Below are positions 20,468 to 29,363 of a stretch of 30,576 nucleotides of DNA, piece after piece. Where the stretch lies: NCBI GenBank assembly GCA_052387955.1, contig JBQTIQ010000104.1, positions 1 through 30,576 of the forward strand, in the 5' to 3' direction. The notes under the pieces were generated by a model. That model saw only the letters and a program-made list of their open reading frames with translations, searched no databases and was not told the origin of the DNA. The DNA is from JBQTIQ01 sp052387955 (GTDB taxonomy: Bacteria; Actinomycetota; Acidimicrobiia; Acidimicrobiales; JACDCH01). Every line of letters starts with the position of its first letter. Within the stretch, counting starts at the first letter, position 1. Made by a program: the position numbers and the translations under genes.

Positions 20468-22372
20468 CGTGGTTCGAGGACTCGTCGCGCACGAGGCGTG
20501 GGTGGTCGCCCGCGTGGGAGTCGCTGAATCGCTCCGATCGACGGGGCGGGGACTCGGAGTGGGACCACCTCCTCCTTCTTCTCTTTGTCGGCGGGGCTGG
20601 CGTGGCGGGGCTGGCGCTCGCGACGGGGCACCTCTCGGCACTGCTAGCTGACGGCAGCTGGCCGCGGTACCGCGCGGCCCACATCCCCCACGTGCTCTGG
20701 GGCATCACTCAGGAATCTGGTGACCCGGGCCAGGCCTGGCAGGACGTGAGCCTCGGCGGTGGCCGGCCGCCCGGGCCGGTGCTGTGGTGGGGCGACGTTT
20801 GTGCTGCTGGCTTCGGGTGTGGCCGCGCCGCTCGGTGTCGGCCTGGGGCGGACCAAGAGCCGGCGACACGAGGGCGCGGGTTGGGGGAGTCGTGCCCAGA
20901 TGCGCCGCGTTCGCATGCGAAGGTCGCATGGGACCGGCGGCCGGTTGATCGTGGGGCGAGCGGGCCGGATGCGTGTCGCGGTCGAGTCGCGGCACAGCCT
21001 TCTCGTGTTCGGCCCCACGCAGTCGGGGAAGACCACGGGGCTCGCGATCCCTGCGATCCTCGAGTGGCCCGGACCAGTCGTCGCGACCTCGACGAAGTCG
21101 GACCTCGTCGACGACACCATCGGCTGGCGCTCCCGCATCGGCGAGGTGCGCATCTTCGACCCGGCGCACTCGACGGCCTACGGGGGATCCGGCTGGTCGC
21201 CGCTGGCAACCGCCGGCACCTGGCAAGGAGCGTGCAGGGCCGGGTGGGACCTCGCCATGTCCGGCAAGGCGGCAGTCGGCGGCCACATGAGCCTCGCCGA
21301 GTTCTGGTTCAACTCCGCAGCGAAATCCCTCGCGCCATATCTCTATGCCGCGGCGAACGACGGAAGGTCCATCGCCGACGTCGCCCGTTGGATCGATGCC
21401 GAGGAGCGCACCGACGTGCTCGCCATCGTCCGCAGACTGAGCAGCGACGCCGCGCTCGCGCACCAGGCCACGTTCCGGCGGGAGGAACGGGCGCGCTCCT
21501 CGCTCTTCCAAGTCATGCAGCAGATCCTCGCCGCGTACCTGGACCCGACGGTCGCGGCGTCCGCTGAGCGATGCGACATCAATCCGGTCGAGCTGGTCGA
21601 CGGCACGACGTCGACCCTCTATCTGACCTCCCCATACCTCGATCAGGCTCGGCTCCGGCCCGTCTTCTCGACCGTGGTGCGCCAGATCATCGCTGCCGCC
21701 TACGAGCGCGCGTCCTTGACCGGCCGACCACTCGATCGCCCCTTGCTGCTCGTGCTGGACGAGGCGGCCAACATCGCGCCCGTCGAGGACCTCGCGACGG
21801 TGGCATCGACATCGGCGGCGATGGGCCTGCAGCTCGTCACGGTGTTCCAAGACCTCGCGCAGGTCAGGTCGCGCTACGGGGAGGCCAGCGGGACGGTGAT
21901 GAACAACCACCGGGCGACGCTGTTCCTCCCGGGGATCAAAGACGTCGACACGCTCGAGCTGGCGAGCCGGCTGATCGGCGAGCGGGAGGTCGATCGCGAG
22001 TCCGTGACGGTCGGGGTCGACGGCAGAAGGTCGCGCACCTCTGCCGGCCACTGGCGGCGGCTCCTGCCGGGCGATCAGGCCCGCACGATGCCGGCCGGAC
22101 ACGGCGTGCTCGTCTACGACAACCTTCCGCCGATCCGGCTGCGGTTGCGGCCGTGGTACCGCAACCGCCGGCTGCGCCGGCGCGCCTCGGCTGATCCCCA
22201 CGGGCTGCCGGCGCCCGCTGCTCGGTCGCCCCTTCCCCCGGCCGCCAAGCCACCCGTCGCCTCGGTGCCGATGGCAGCGGCCGAGCGTTCGTTGCCACCG
22301 AACGTCTCGATCCTCGACGCCGCGCGAGCACGCCTGCGCGCACAGAACAACGGAGGTGATCGCGGAGCATGA
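20464..22372 (+). pseudogene. VirD4/TraG-type conjugal coupling ATPase with a frame break
   Basis: The first frame (ATG 20464) has a membrane segment (HLLLLLFVGGAGVAGLALATG) and reaches RPPGPVLWW. From there the homology continues one frame over as ATFVLLASGVAAPLGVGLGR, the second membrane helix, then the ATPase: Walker A FGPTQSGKTTGLAIP, TSTKSDLV, Walker B LLLVLDEAANI, LVTVFQDLAQVRSRYG. The break sits at a run of four G (20789-20792); one G fewer restores WWATFVLL and about 635 residues. In conjugation it would hand the relaxase-DNA complex to the transfer channel. No other channel genes are present here, so the element is mobilizable at best. Its end overlaps the next gene (ATGA). Confidence 0.87.
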
Positions 22373-24093
22373 GCGACGACCCAACCTCGCCGCCGCCCCC
22401 ACCGGAGCCGATCCGCACCTACCGCATCGACGTCGAGGGTGGCTCCTGGTGGGAGCTCGCGTGGCTCCCGCACGCCGGTACCTACGAGGCGGTCCATTTC
22501 ACCGTCGATCGGCACGAGATCGAGCAGATCCTCGCGTGGCACGGGGCTGGCGAGGGCGACGTCACGTCAATCGATCAGCTCCGCAGCCTCGTGGACGTCG
22601 AGATCCCGGACCACATCGCGGAGGGCCTCGCCCGCGACCGAGCAGGCCATCCCCTCGAAGCACCGGGCTCGCGGAGTGCGCTCCAGTCATGGATCGCGCA
22701 GCGCCCGGAGCGCGGAGTTCCGCACCTCGACTACGGGACTCGCTGGATCGATTCCGCAGCACCGGACCGTTACCACCGGTTGTCGTGGATCCCCGACACC
22801 GGTGAGCTGTATGTCACCGACGGAACACGGATGCGGGTGCTCGCGGTCGTGCCGGAACGGCGCCAGCTCGAGCGCGCCCTGCTCGGCTGGGCGGTCGCCG
22901 GATCAGAGCCGGAGGCGCCGCTCACGTGGGTGGAACAGCGCGTCGCCGAGCGGCTCCAGACGCCCGGGCCTGGTGATGTGTCCCACCCTTCCGTGGCCGA
23001 GACGGCTGAGAGCACGCGCTCCGTCCCGGCGCCGGCTGATGCCCTTCGCCGCTTGGCAGCGTGGGAGGAGGAGCTGCGCACGTGGGAGGCCCGACTTGCG
23101 GCTCGGGAGGCCGCGCTCGCGGCTGCGGCGCCGGAGCCGCGGCATTCGCTGCCGGCTGCGCCAGCGACCGATGAGCTGCGCGCCCTGCTCGGCGAGCCCG
23201 GGTTCAGCACCAGCGAGGTCGGCGAGTTCGCACGCGGCCTCGGCCTCGACGTCACCCTCACCGAGCAGCTTCTGTCCGGACGCTTGGCCGAAGTCGACGT
23301 CGAGCAGGTCGCGAGCCTCTGCGAAGCGCTGCACTGCTCGCCCTACGACATGTGGGGACCGGAGCTCGCCTGCTCGATCCTGCGCTCGTACGGGCCCGAG
23401 CGTTGGCCGAGTCACATCGAGCCGCTCGGCGAGCGGTCCCTCGGCACTGCCGCGGACGACTTCGTCAGGCGCCGAGTCGAGGCGCGTGCCGCCGAGCTCG
23501 CCGAACCGCTCGCCGCGGTCGGCCGGTCCTTCGCTCCGCCAGAGCTCGACGCGCACCAACCCGAGGCAGCCAAGCCCAGGCGCCTCGAGGCGACCTGCTT
23601 CGCCCGGACCGGTGTGATCGCCGTCGATGTCGACGGCGGAATGAGTGCCGTCGACGATCCCGCGCACGCTCCAGAGCCCGGTCTCGAATACCACTTCACG
23701 TTCCGGCAGCTCGGCCCACCCGCGACGGTCGACCTCACCATGACGCAATCGGAGCTACGCGAAGGCCCGCTCCCGGGCTTCGACGTCGTACCTGCCCTCG
23801 CCACGGCCGCGGAACAGCTCCGGGAAGGCAGCCGCTCGCTGCGAGACGCCGAGCTGGTGCGCTTCGTCGACCCGAGCACGAGCGCGGAGCAGTGGATCGG
23901 ATGGGACAGCGACGTGGCTGCGTGGCAGACCTGGGACGACCCTCGCCGGTACTACCCCGGGAACCCGGTCGACGTCCTGGACACCGAGGTGGCTGACGCG
24001 CTCCGGCTGGACCCGTTCCCCCCGAGCTCGGTCGTCGAGGACCTGGGGTGCGGCTGCGTGCCGGCAGAGTCTGGCCCCAGTCTCGACCTGTAA
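22369..24093 (+). CDS. Large unknown protein of the conjugation module
   Basis: 574 residues, coupled to the coupling-protein gene by ATGA. The first ~190 residues hold two similar segments: PIRTYRIDVEGGSWWELAWLPHAGTYEAVHF and the later YHRLSWIPDTGELYVTD, each followed by a helix (EIEQILAW, RQLERALLGW). A coiled coil rich in Ala, Glu and Arg follows (about 225-260, LRRLAAWEEELRTWEARLAAREAALAAAA). Next comes a helical domain that looks like a helix-turn-helix (FSTSEVGEFARGLGLDVTLTEQLLSGRLAEVDVEQVASLCEALHCSP), and a C-terminal domain of about 170 residues ending with a Cys pair (LGCGCVP). I do not recognise a family. Position suggests a transfer accessory or DNA-binding factor. Confidence 0.75.
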   Translation: MSDDPTSPPPPPEPIRTYRIDVEGGSWWELAWLPHAGTYEAVHFTVDRHEIEQILAWHGAGEGDVTSIDQLRSLVDVEIPDHIAEGLARDRAGHPLEAPGSRSALQSWIAQRPERGVPHLDYGTRWIDSAAPDRYHRLSWIPDTGELYVTDGTRMRVLAVVPERRQLERALLGWAVAGSEPEAPLTWVEQRVAERLQTPGPGDVSHPSVAETAESTRSVPAPADALRRLAAWEEELRTWEARLAAREAALAAAAPEPRHSLPAAPATDELRALLGEPGFSTSEVGEFARGLGLDVTLTEQLLSGRLAEVDVEQVASLCEALHCSPYDMWGPELACSILRSYGPERWPSHIEPLGERSLGTAADDFVRRRVEARAAELAEPLAAVGRSFAPPELDAHQPEAAKPRRLEATCFARTGVIAVDVDGGMSAVDDPAHAPEPGLEYHFTFRQLGPPATVDLTMTQSELREGPLPGFDVVPALATAAEQLREGSRSLRDAELVRFVDPSTSAEQWIGWDSDVAAWQTWDDPRRYYPGNPVDVLDTEVADALRLDPFPPSSVVEDLGCGCVPAESGPSLDL

Positions 24094-24114
24094 GAGAGCG
24101 CGGTGACTCTCTGC

Positions 24115-24129
24115 GACTACGATGTAGTC
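24115..24129 (+). promoter_or_regulatory. Palindromic operator at the antitoxin start
   Basis: GACTAC-GAT-GTAGTC, a perfect 6-bp inverted repeat directly before ATG 24130. It contains a -10-like TACGAT (24118-24123), so the antitoxin mRNA may be leaderless and repressed by its own ribbon-helix-helix product. Confidence 0.6.
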
Positions 24130-24555
24130 ATGACGCATCCGATGTCGGTCCGGTTCCGGGAAGCCCGGGTCTCCCAGCGGCTGAAGGCCGAGGCGGAGGC
24201 CAGTGCACGGTCGGCATCGGCGCTGGCGGAGGAGCTGATCGACGAGGGCCTGCGGATGCGCCGGCACCCTTTCGTCGTGTTCCGCCCCGGGCCGAGCGGC
24301 CGGCGGGCGAGCCTCGTCGGCGGTCCCGATGTCTGGGAGGTCGTGGCCGGCGTGGTCGGTGGTGATGTCGCGCCGTCGAAGCGGGTGCAGCGCGCCGTCG
24401 ACCTGTTCGGTCTCCGGCCCGAGCAGGTCGAGGCCGTCCTCGCCTACTACGCCGAGTTCACCGACGAGGTCGACGCCCAGATCGAGGCGAACCGCGCTGC
24501 CGCCGAGGAGGCCGAGGAGCTGTGGCGCCGCCAGCGCGATCTCCTGGCGCGGTGA
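24130..24555 (+). CDS. Antitoxin with RHH-like N-terminus and DUF433-like C-terminus
   Basis: 141 residues. The first ~45 (SVRFREARVSQRLKAEAEASARSASALAEELIDEGLRM) match the ribbon-helix-helix pattern of antitoxin DNA-binding domains. After a linker, SLVGGPDVWEVVAGVVGG and RVQRAVDLFGLRPEQVEAVLAYYAEFTDEVDAQIEANR resemble the DUF433/VapB45-type antitoxin domain. ATG 24130 was chosen because of the operator touching it; an earlier start at 24103 would run through the operator. It overlaps the toxin gene by GTGA. Together they form a type II toxin-antitoxin pair that would stabilise the element. Confidence 0.75.
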   Translation: MTHPMSVRFREARVSQRLKAEAEASARSASALAEELIDEGLRMRRHPFVVFRPGPSGRRASLVGGPDVWEVVAGVVGGDVAPSKRVQRAVDLFGLRPEQVEAVLAYYAEFTDEVDAQIEANRAAAEEAEELWRRQRDLLAR

Positions 24556-24911
24556 GGCTGCTGCTCGACGTCCACCACTCCCCGCAAGCGGCGCGCCGGC
24601 TTCGAGACGACGGGCACGACGTTCTCGCGGCGGCCGACGACCCGGCGTTGGCCGGGCTCGACGACGAGGAGCTGTTGCGCAGTGCGGCCCGCGACGGCCG
24701 ATCGGTGGTGACGGAGAACGTCCGCGACTTCGATCGGATCGTCCGCGCGTGGAGCGCGACGGGCGAGCACCACGAGGGCGTGATCTTCACTTCGCCGCGC
24801 CGTTACCACCGGGGCGCCAAGGCCTACCCGGCGAACCTTGTCCGGGCTCTCGCTGCGCTCCTGGACGATCCGCCCGCGTCGACTCGCGACTGGGTGCACT
24901 GGCTGGACTGA
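24552..24911 (+). CDS. PIN-like toxin (DUF5615 type)
   Basis: 119 residues from GTG 24552 in the stop of the antitoxin gene. It begins with the PIN-like acidic strand VRLLLDVHHSPQAARRLRDDGHDV, continues with DDEELLRSAARDGRSVVTENVRDFDRIV (second acidic cluster) and ends in WVHWLD. These acidic residues fit a metal-dependent ribonuclease; the RNA target is unknown. The family is the DUF5615 (VapC-like) group, usually found behind DUF433-like antitoxins, as here. Convergent with the relaxase gene 40 bases away. Confidence 0.78.
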   Translation: MRLLLDVHHSPQAARRLRDDGHDVLAAADDPALAGLDDEELLRSAARDGRSVVTENVRDFDRIVRAWSATGEHHEGVIFTSPRRYHRGAKAYPANLVRALAALLDDPPASTRDWVHWLD

Positions 24912-24950
24912 CCAAGCTCCACGGAGGTCTCGCAGCGCGGCCCCGGCCGT

Positions 24951-27919
24951 TCATGCCAGCTCCGCAGCGAGGTGGTTGGCGTCGGGAGCGCAGTACGCAG
25001 CCACACGCTCCCGGGTGTGTGCGAGGTCGTCCAGCTGATCGGTGCTCGCTCGATCGTCGACATCCGCTCCAAGCGATGTGCCCCAGCGTGCTTCGTACAG
25101 CTCGATGGCAGCGGCGGCGTCGCGCCACTGCTCACGGCCGTGGAACCCGGGCGGGGGCTCGCCGATCATGTCGATGATGTGGCGTGGCCGGTCGATCTCG
25201 GCGGCTCGTGCTGCGAGGTGCCCGCGGTGGGCGATCGCGCCTTGGATCTCGTCCAGCTTCCGACGCTCGTGGCTGCAGTCTGCGGGCGGGTCGGACAGGT
25301 GGGCAGCGAGTCGATCGTGTGCGTGCCACAGAGCACTCAATGTGTCCTTCGGCGCCGGTGGGGTCCTGCCAGGGCCGGACTCGTCGAGGGCGAGCAGCTT
25401 GGAGCCGTCCCGGTGGAGGGCCTGGACGAGGCGTTCCACCGGCTCGTCGGGCGGTGTCTGGCCGTGGCGCGCGAGCTCGACATCGTGCTCGCGGTCGTCG
25501 TCGACAACGAGGTACATGTCGTTTCGTTGGCGACCGCGCGAGAGCCCGGTGTACCCGGCCTGGCGGTACAGGCGGTCGTCGCCGAGGAGCAGTGTCCGGT
25601 CGTAGGTCGCACCCTGCGCCTTGTGGATCGTGGTTGCGTAGCCGTGGGCGACGTGACCGCTCGCGATGTAGTCCCACGGCACGAGAACGCGGGCACCGCC
25701 GCCTTCGGGCTCGACGGTGAGCGATCGGCTGTCCGCGTCGACCCCGGTCACCCGCCCGAACATGGCGTTGTGCACGCCGACCCTGCGGTCGTTGTACAGG
25801 CAGACGATGCGATCGCCAACGGAGAACGTGCAGCCTTCGGCGGTGATGCCTTCGGCCTCGACCGAGCCGTCGGCGATCAGGAGCGCGCGTGCGCGCTGGT
25901 TCAGCTCACGGACATCCGCACACCGCAGAGCGACCATGGCGACGCTCGCGCCCTCCTGGCGTGCCGCGTACCAGTCGTCGACCATCGCGCTCCGCACCTC
26001 GGCGGGCGTGGCGCCGAGATGCAACCGGCCGCGGGCGCCGTAGGTGGCGACGACGCTCTCGACTCCGGGCCGGCCGCCGGCGGCGGTGCGCACCCGCTCG
26101 AGCGCGTCACGCTCCCAGTGCTCAACCTGGCGGCGGTTCTCGATCAGCTCCGTGAACGGGAGGCGCGCGACGAGCGCGGCGAACGCGCCACCTGCCTCGA
26201 CCGCGGGGAGCTGGTGGTGGTCCCCGACGAGCACCGCCTTCGCGCCGGCGGCTTCGACGTGCCGCACGACCCGGGCCAGCCGGCGGGTGTCCACCATGCC
26301 GGCCTCGTCGACCACGACGACGTGCCGCTCGTCGATCAACCCGCGGGGGGCATGGTCGGCATCGATGAGGAACTGCGCCACGGTCGTCGAGGTGATCCCA
26401 GCCGACGTTTCGAGTTCGGCGGCGGCGCGTGCCGCGAGGGCGATGCCGATCGGGCGGAACCCAGCGGCTCGCCAGACCTGCGCAGCGGCAGCGAGCGCGT
26501 AGGTCTTGCCGGTCCCCGCCCGTCCCACGACGATGTCGATCCCGTCGCCCGAGGTGGTGATCGTGCGGACCATCGCAGTCTGTTCCGGTGAGAGGTCGGC
26601 GCGGTCATCCAGCACGGCGTCGATCACGTCGCCGGCGACCCGCCCCGCGCCAACGCCGCGGCTGATCGAGGCGTACTCGAGCAGGCGTTCCTCGACGGCG
26701 AGCATCTCGACCGTCGACCACCGGCGGTCGCCGAGCACCGGGGACGCGGCGGTGCCATCCGCGCGGAGCGGCTGCTCGCTCCCCATGACCGCCGGTGCCC
26801 GCTCGATGATGGCGACGACACGGCGGTCGGCGAGGGCGAGGTCGGTGAGCTCCTCGATCGCTTCGAGCGACGGCTTCATGTTCGGCGGCACCGACTCGCA
26901 CCACCCGCGGGTCACGTCGCGCCGGTCGAAGCTGGCCTGGAACGCGGTGAGACCGTCAGGCGCGGTCATGGCGTCGATCACCCACGCGAGGTCGTGACTC
27001 GGCTGCGCTTGGCGGGCCCGGGTCGCCGCGTCGGCAACGGTGCCTGCGTCGATGCCGACCTCGCGTGCTTCGCTCGCCCAGCGCTCGCGAAGCGTTGCGG
27101 GATCGACGTTCTGGTCCTTGGTGGTCTTCGTGCGGCGCTGGGCGATCTCCCGCTCATGTGCTGACGCATCGGTCGTCGCGAACTCGGCGGCGATGTCGGC
27201 GTGGCGCTTCGAGAAGCGGCGGAGGAGGCGCCGGTCCATGCCGGCGATCTCGGCGTAGCCGTTGCGCACGGGCTCCCAGTCGACGCCCAGTCGCTCGGTG
27301 AGTTCGCCGCGCAGGATGGCCTGGTAGACGAACCCGGCCGTCCGGGCGTGCTTGTAGAGCACCGGCGAGTGCAGCGCGCCCCAGCCGCCGTCGGTCCGTT
27401 CGGCGAGGTTGGCGGCGAGGGCGTGGGTGTGCAGGTGAGGGTCGCCGGCGCGGCTGGTGCGGTGCCGGAAGGCGGCGATCACGAGACCTTCAGCCCTGAT
27501 CTGCTGCACGAAGCCGGCGACGCGTCGACGCGAGACGGTCGCGTGCCGCTCCAGGTACCGGACGGCCTCGGCGACCGCGGCTTCGTGCGCCGCGACGACC
27601 TCACTGCGACCTCCGGTCCGGCGAGCCCCCAGAGGACCGACACGGACTTGGGGGCGCAGAACGTCAGGTCCCAGCCGGGGACGCGCTTCGCGCCGGCCCG
27701 TCCCGAGAGCCGGTTCCCCGTTGTCGGGTCGAGCCCGCCGAGTGCGGCGCGGAGCTGCTTGCCCGGCACGTCGCCCGCGAGTCCCAGCCGCGCAGCACCT
27801 CGACCCATCCATGCGCCCGGGGTCTCGCCGTCGCCCGTGTAGTAGTCCTCGATGCCTCGGGCGACCTTGGCCAGGTAGTAGTTCTCCTGCCCGACGCCGA
27901 GCTTCGCGATCGTCAGCAC
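24951..27919 (-). pseudogene. MobF-family relaxase/helicase (TraA/TrwC type) with a frame break
   Basis: From GTG 27919: LTIAKLGVGQENYYLAKVARGIEDYYTGDG holds the Tyr residues of the MobF active site, then PGWDLTFCAPKSVSVLWGLAGPEV. At about 27606-27612 the homology moves one frame over to RSEVVAAHEAAVAEAVRYLERHA. It continues with the metal-binding GDPHLHTHAL, the helicase Walker A VVGRAGTGKTYAL, Walker B VVVDEAGMVDT, VLVGDHHQLPAVEAGGAF and the late YATTIHKAQGATYDR and YTGLSRGR motifs. One missing base (or two extra) would give about 989 residues, normal for the family. It nicks and unwinds DNA at oriT. The next gene upstream, ArdC-like, is 360 bases away. Confidence 0.9.
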
Positions 27920-28279
27920 GCGATCGGTATGCGCCGGCGCCGCGGCGAAAACGCCCGCGGCGCACCCCTGTGCATAGTGTGCCAGCCCTCCCCAGCGCCC
28001 TCCCCGGGACCCGCGTTCCTGCCCCGCGGGCCCTCGTCCCCCGGCGCCGCTCCGCCCGCCCGCCGGTCCCGCCGCCCGCTCGCCCGGGTCTCCCCGCGCC
28101 CGCCCGCGCGTCGCCGGTTCCCCGCCGTCCGGCGCCCACGCGGCGAGGCCCGCCCCGCTCGGAATCGGCGGCGGGCCTCGGGGCAGCGGGGCGGGCGGGA
28201 CACCCCGCTGCTGGGTGGGCGGGTCTGAAGTGAACGCTACGCGGCCTCCTGCGCGATCGGCGCGCGCGTCACGGGATCG
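27920..28279. other. Extremely GC-rich intergenic region, candidate oriT/leader
   Basis: No gene is supported in these 360 bases. The minus strand (sense for the neighbours) is very G-rich, with many GGG/GGGG runs between about 27970 and 28140. A perfect 11-bp inverted repeat (28144-28154 with 28170-28180, 15-base loop) is about 100 bases past the ArdC-like stop. The relaxase start is at the left edge. It could be a terminator, an origin of transfer, or both. Confidence 0.45.
28144..28180 (-). terminator. 11-bp perfect hairpin downstream of the ArdC-like gene
   Basis: CGAGGCCCGCC and its exact complement with a 15-base loop. No U-tract. Could equally be the inverted repeat of an oriT. Confidence 0.45.
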
Positions 28280-29116
28280 TCAAGCGGCGCGGTCCGCCGG
28301 CAGGGGCCCGATGGCGTCGATGACCCGGCGGGCGCAGCCGATGACCCGGTCGGCGGTGGCCGTGACGAGCTCGGGCTGGCCGCCGGACCAGGCGGCGACG
28401 TACGGGAAGCTGTAGGCGCCGGGCTCGAGGCCGGCGGTGGACAGGATCAGGAAGGCGACGCTCTCGGCCTCGACCTCGGCCCGGCCCCGGCAGCCCAGGG
28501 CGTACTCGCTGCCGTCGTGGAGCAGGACGTGGGCGAGCTCGTGGGCAAGCGTCTTGACGGCCTGTGCCGGCTCGACGTCGTCCCGAACTCGGACGGTCTT
28601 CGGCCCGAACGAGGTGCGCCCGTTCGCACCGGGACACGGGCCACGCTCGACGGTGAACCCGGCGGCCTCGACCTGCCCGGTGAGCAGGTCCCACAGGGCG
28701 GTGGGGGCGTCCCCCGTGAGCAGCACCGGCTGGAGGTCGGGCAGCGGGGGACCGTCGCACTGCTCGATGTCGAAGACGTGGACCACCCGGAAGCCCCGCA
28801 GGATGCGGGCGACCTCGGGCTGCTCGTGCTCGTCGTCCTCGTCGGCCGGCCGGCGTCGGGTGACCAGCGGGGCAAGAATGGCGATGCCCCTCTCGCCTCG
28901 CCGCACCTGGTAGCCGAGCGACTGCCAGGTCCGGTAGCCGGCCACCGCGGTGGCGGTGGGGCGCTGGGTCATGATCAGCAGCACGTTGTTCGGCGAGTAG
29001 GTGCGCATCCTCCGGGAAGCCTCCAGGAAGCGTGTCCAGTCCTCGCCGGACACGAGCTCGTCGATGGCTGCGGTGAGCTGCTCGTGGACCTCGGCGAGCT
29101 TGTCGGTGGTCGTCAT
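28280..29116 (-). CDS. ArdC-like antirestriction protein
   Basis: 278 residues. The N-terminal part (KLAEVHEQLTAAIDELVSGEDW, FLEASRRMRTYSPNNVLLIMTQRPTATAVAGYRTWQSLGYQV, GERGIAILAP) is the single-strand DNA-binding ArdC N domain. The C-terminal part has TLAHELAHVLLHDG, a zinc metallopeptidase HExxH of the IrrE/ArdC type, and EVEAESVAFLILSTAGL with the third ligand Glu. ArdC proteins protect transferred DNA from restriction in the recipient. ATG 29116 has GAGAGGAG nearby; that sequence is partly inside a hairpin (29127-29172). Lies between the prim-pol and relaxase genes on the same strand. Confidence 0.87.
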   Translation of the reverse strand: MTTTDKLAEVHEQLTAAIDELVSGEDWTRFLEASRRMRTYSPNNVLLIMTQRPTATAVAGYRTWQSLGYQVRRGERGIAILAPLVTRRRPADEDDEHEQPEVARILRGFRVVHVFDIEQCDGPPLPDLQPVLLTGDAPTALWDLLTGQVEAAGFTVERGPCPGANGRTSFGPKTVRVRDDVEPAQAVKTLAHELAHVLLHDGSEYALGCRGRAEVEAESVAFLILSTAGLEPGAYSFPYVAAWSGGQPELVTATADRVIGCARRVIDAIGPLPADRAA

Positions 29117-29126
29117 GGGCTTCGCT

Positions 29127-29172
29127 CCTCTCAGGACAGCCAGCCGGCTGGGTGCCGGGCTGGTCTGAGAGG
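29127..29172 (-). promoter_or_regulatory. Hairpin covering the ArdC-like gene's ribosome binding site
   Basis: Arms 29127-29141 and 29158-29172 pair at 13 of 15 positions, with a 16-base loop. On the minus strand the arm nearest the gene ends in GAGAGG, part of the ribosome binding site before ATG 29116. It could limit translation. Confidence 0.5.
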
Positions 29173-29179
29173 CCCGCCG

Positions 29180-29296
29180 GGCACGGCCGCCGGCGGGGTC
29201 AAGGGGCGGGCGCAGCCCGAGCGAGAAGCGCAGCGGAGGCGCAGCCGGAGCGGAGCCTCGCAGCGACCCTTGACGCCGCCGTGGCGGGGCCGTGCC
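29180..29296. repeat. Long imperfect inverted repeat with GCGCAGC repeats in the loop
   Basis: Arms 29180-29205 and 29267-29296 share GGCACGGCC at the outside and a 14-base inner block (GGCGG, one variable base, GTCAAGGG). Between the arms GCGCAGC occurs three times with related GAGCGGA/GAGCGAG units. No gene lies here. Structured RNA, regulatory site or replication/transfer site are all possible. Confidence 0.5.
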
Positions 29297-29363
29297 ACCA
29301 GAGGGCCCGAGGCCAGCCGGCACGGCCGGCGCCGCCGCGAGGTGCGATCGGCGTGCACCGGGC

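Noticed and set aside
23950..23970. GGGAACCCG inside the 574-residue gene
   Set aside because: It lies within coding sequence of the conjugation module, with no GGAA element at the right distance and no gene start to serve.
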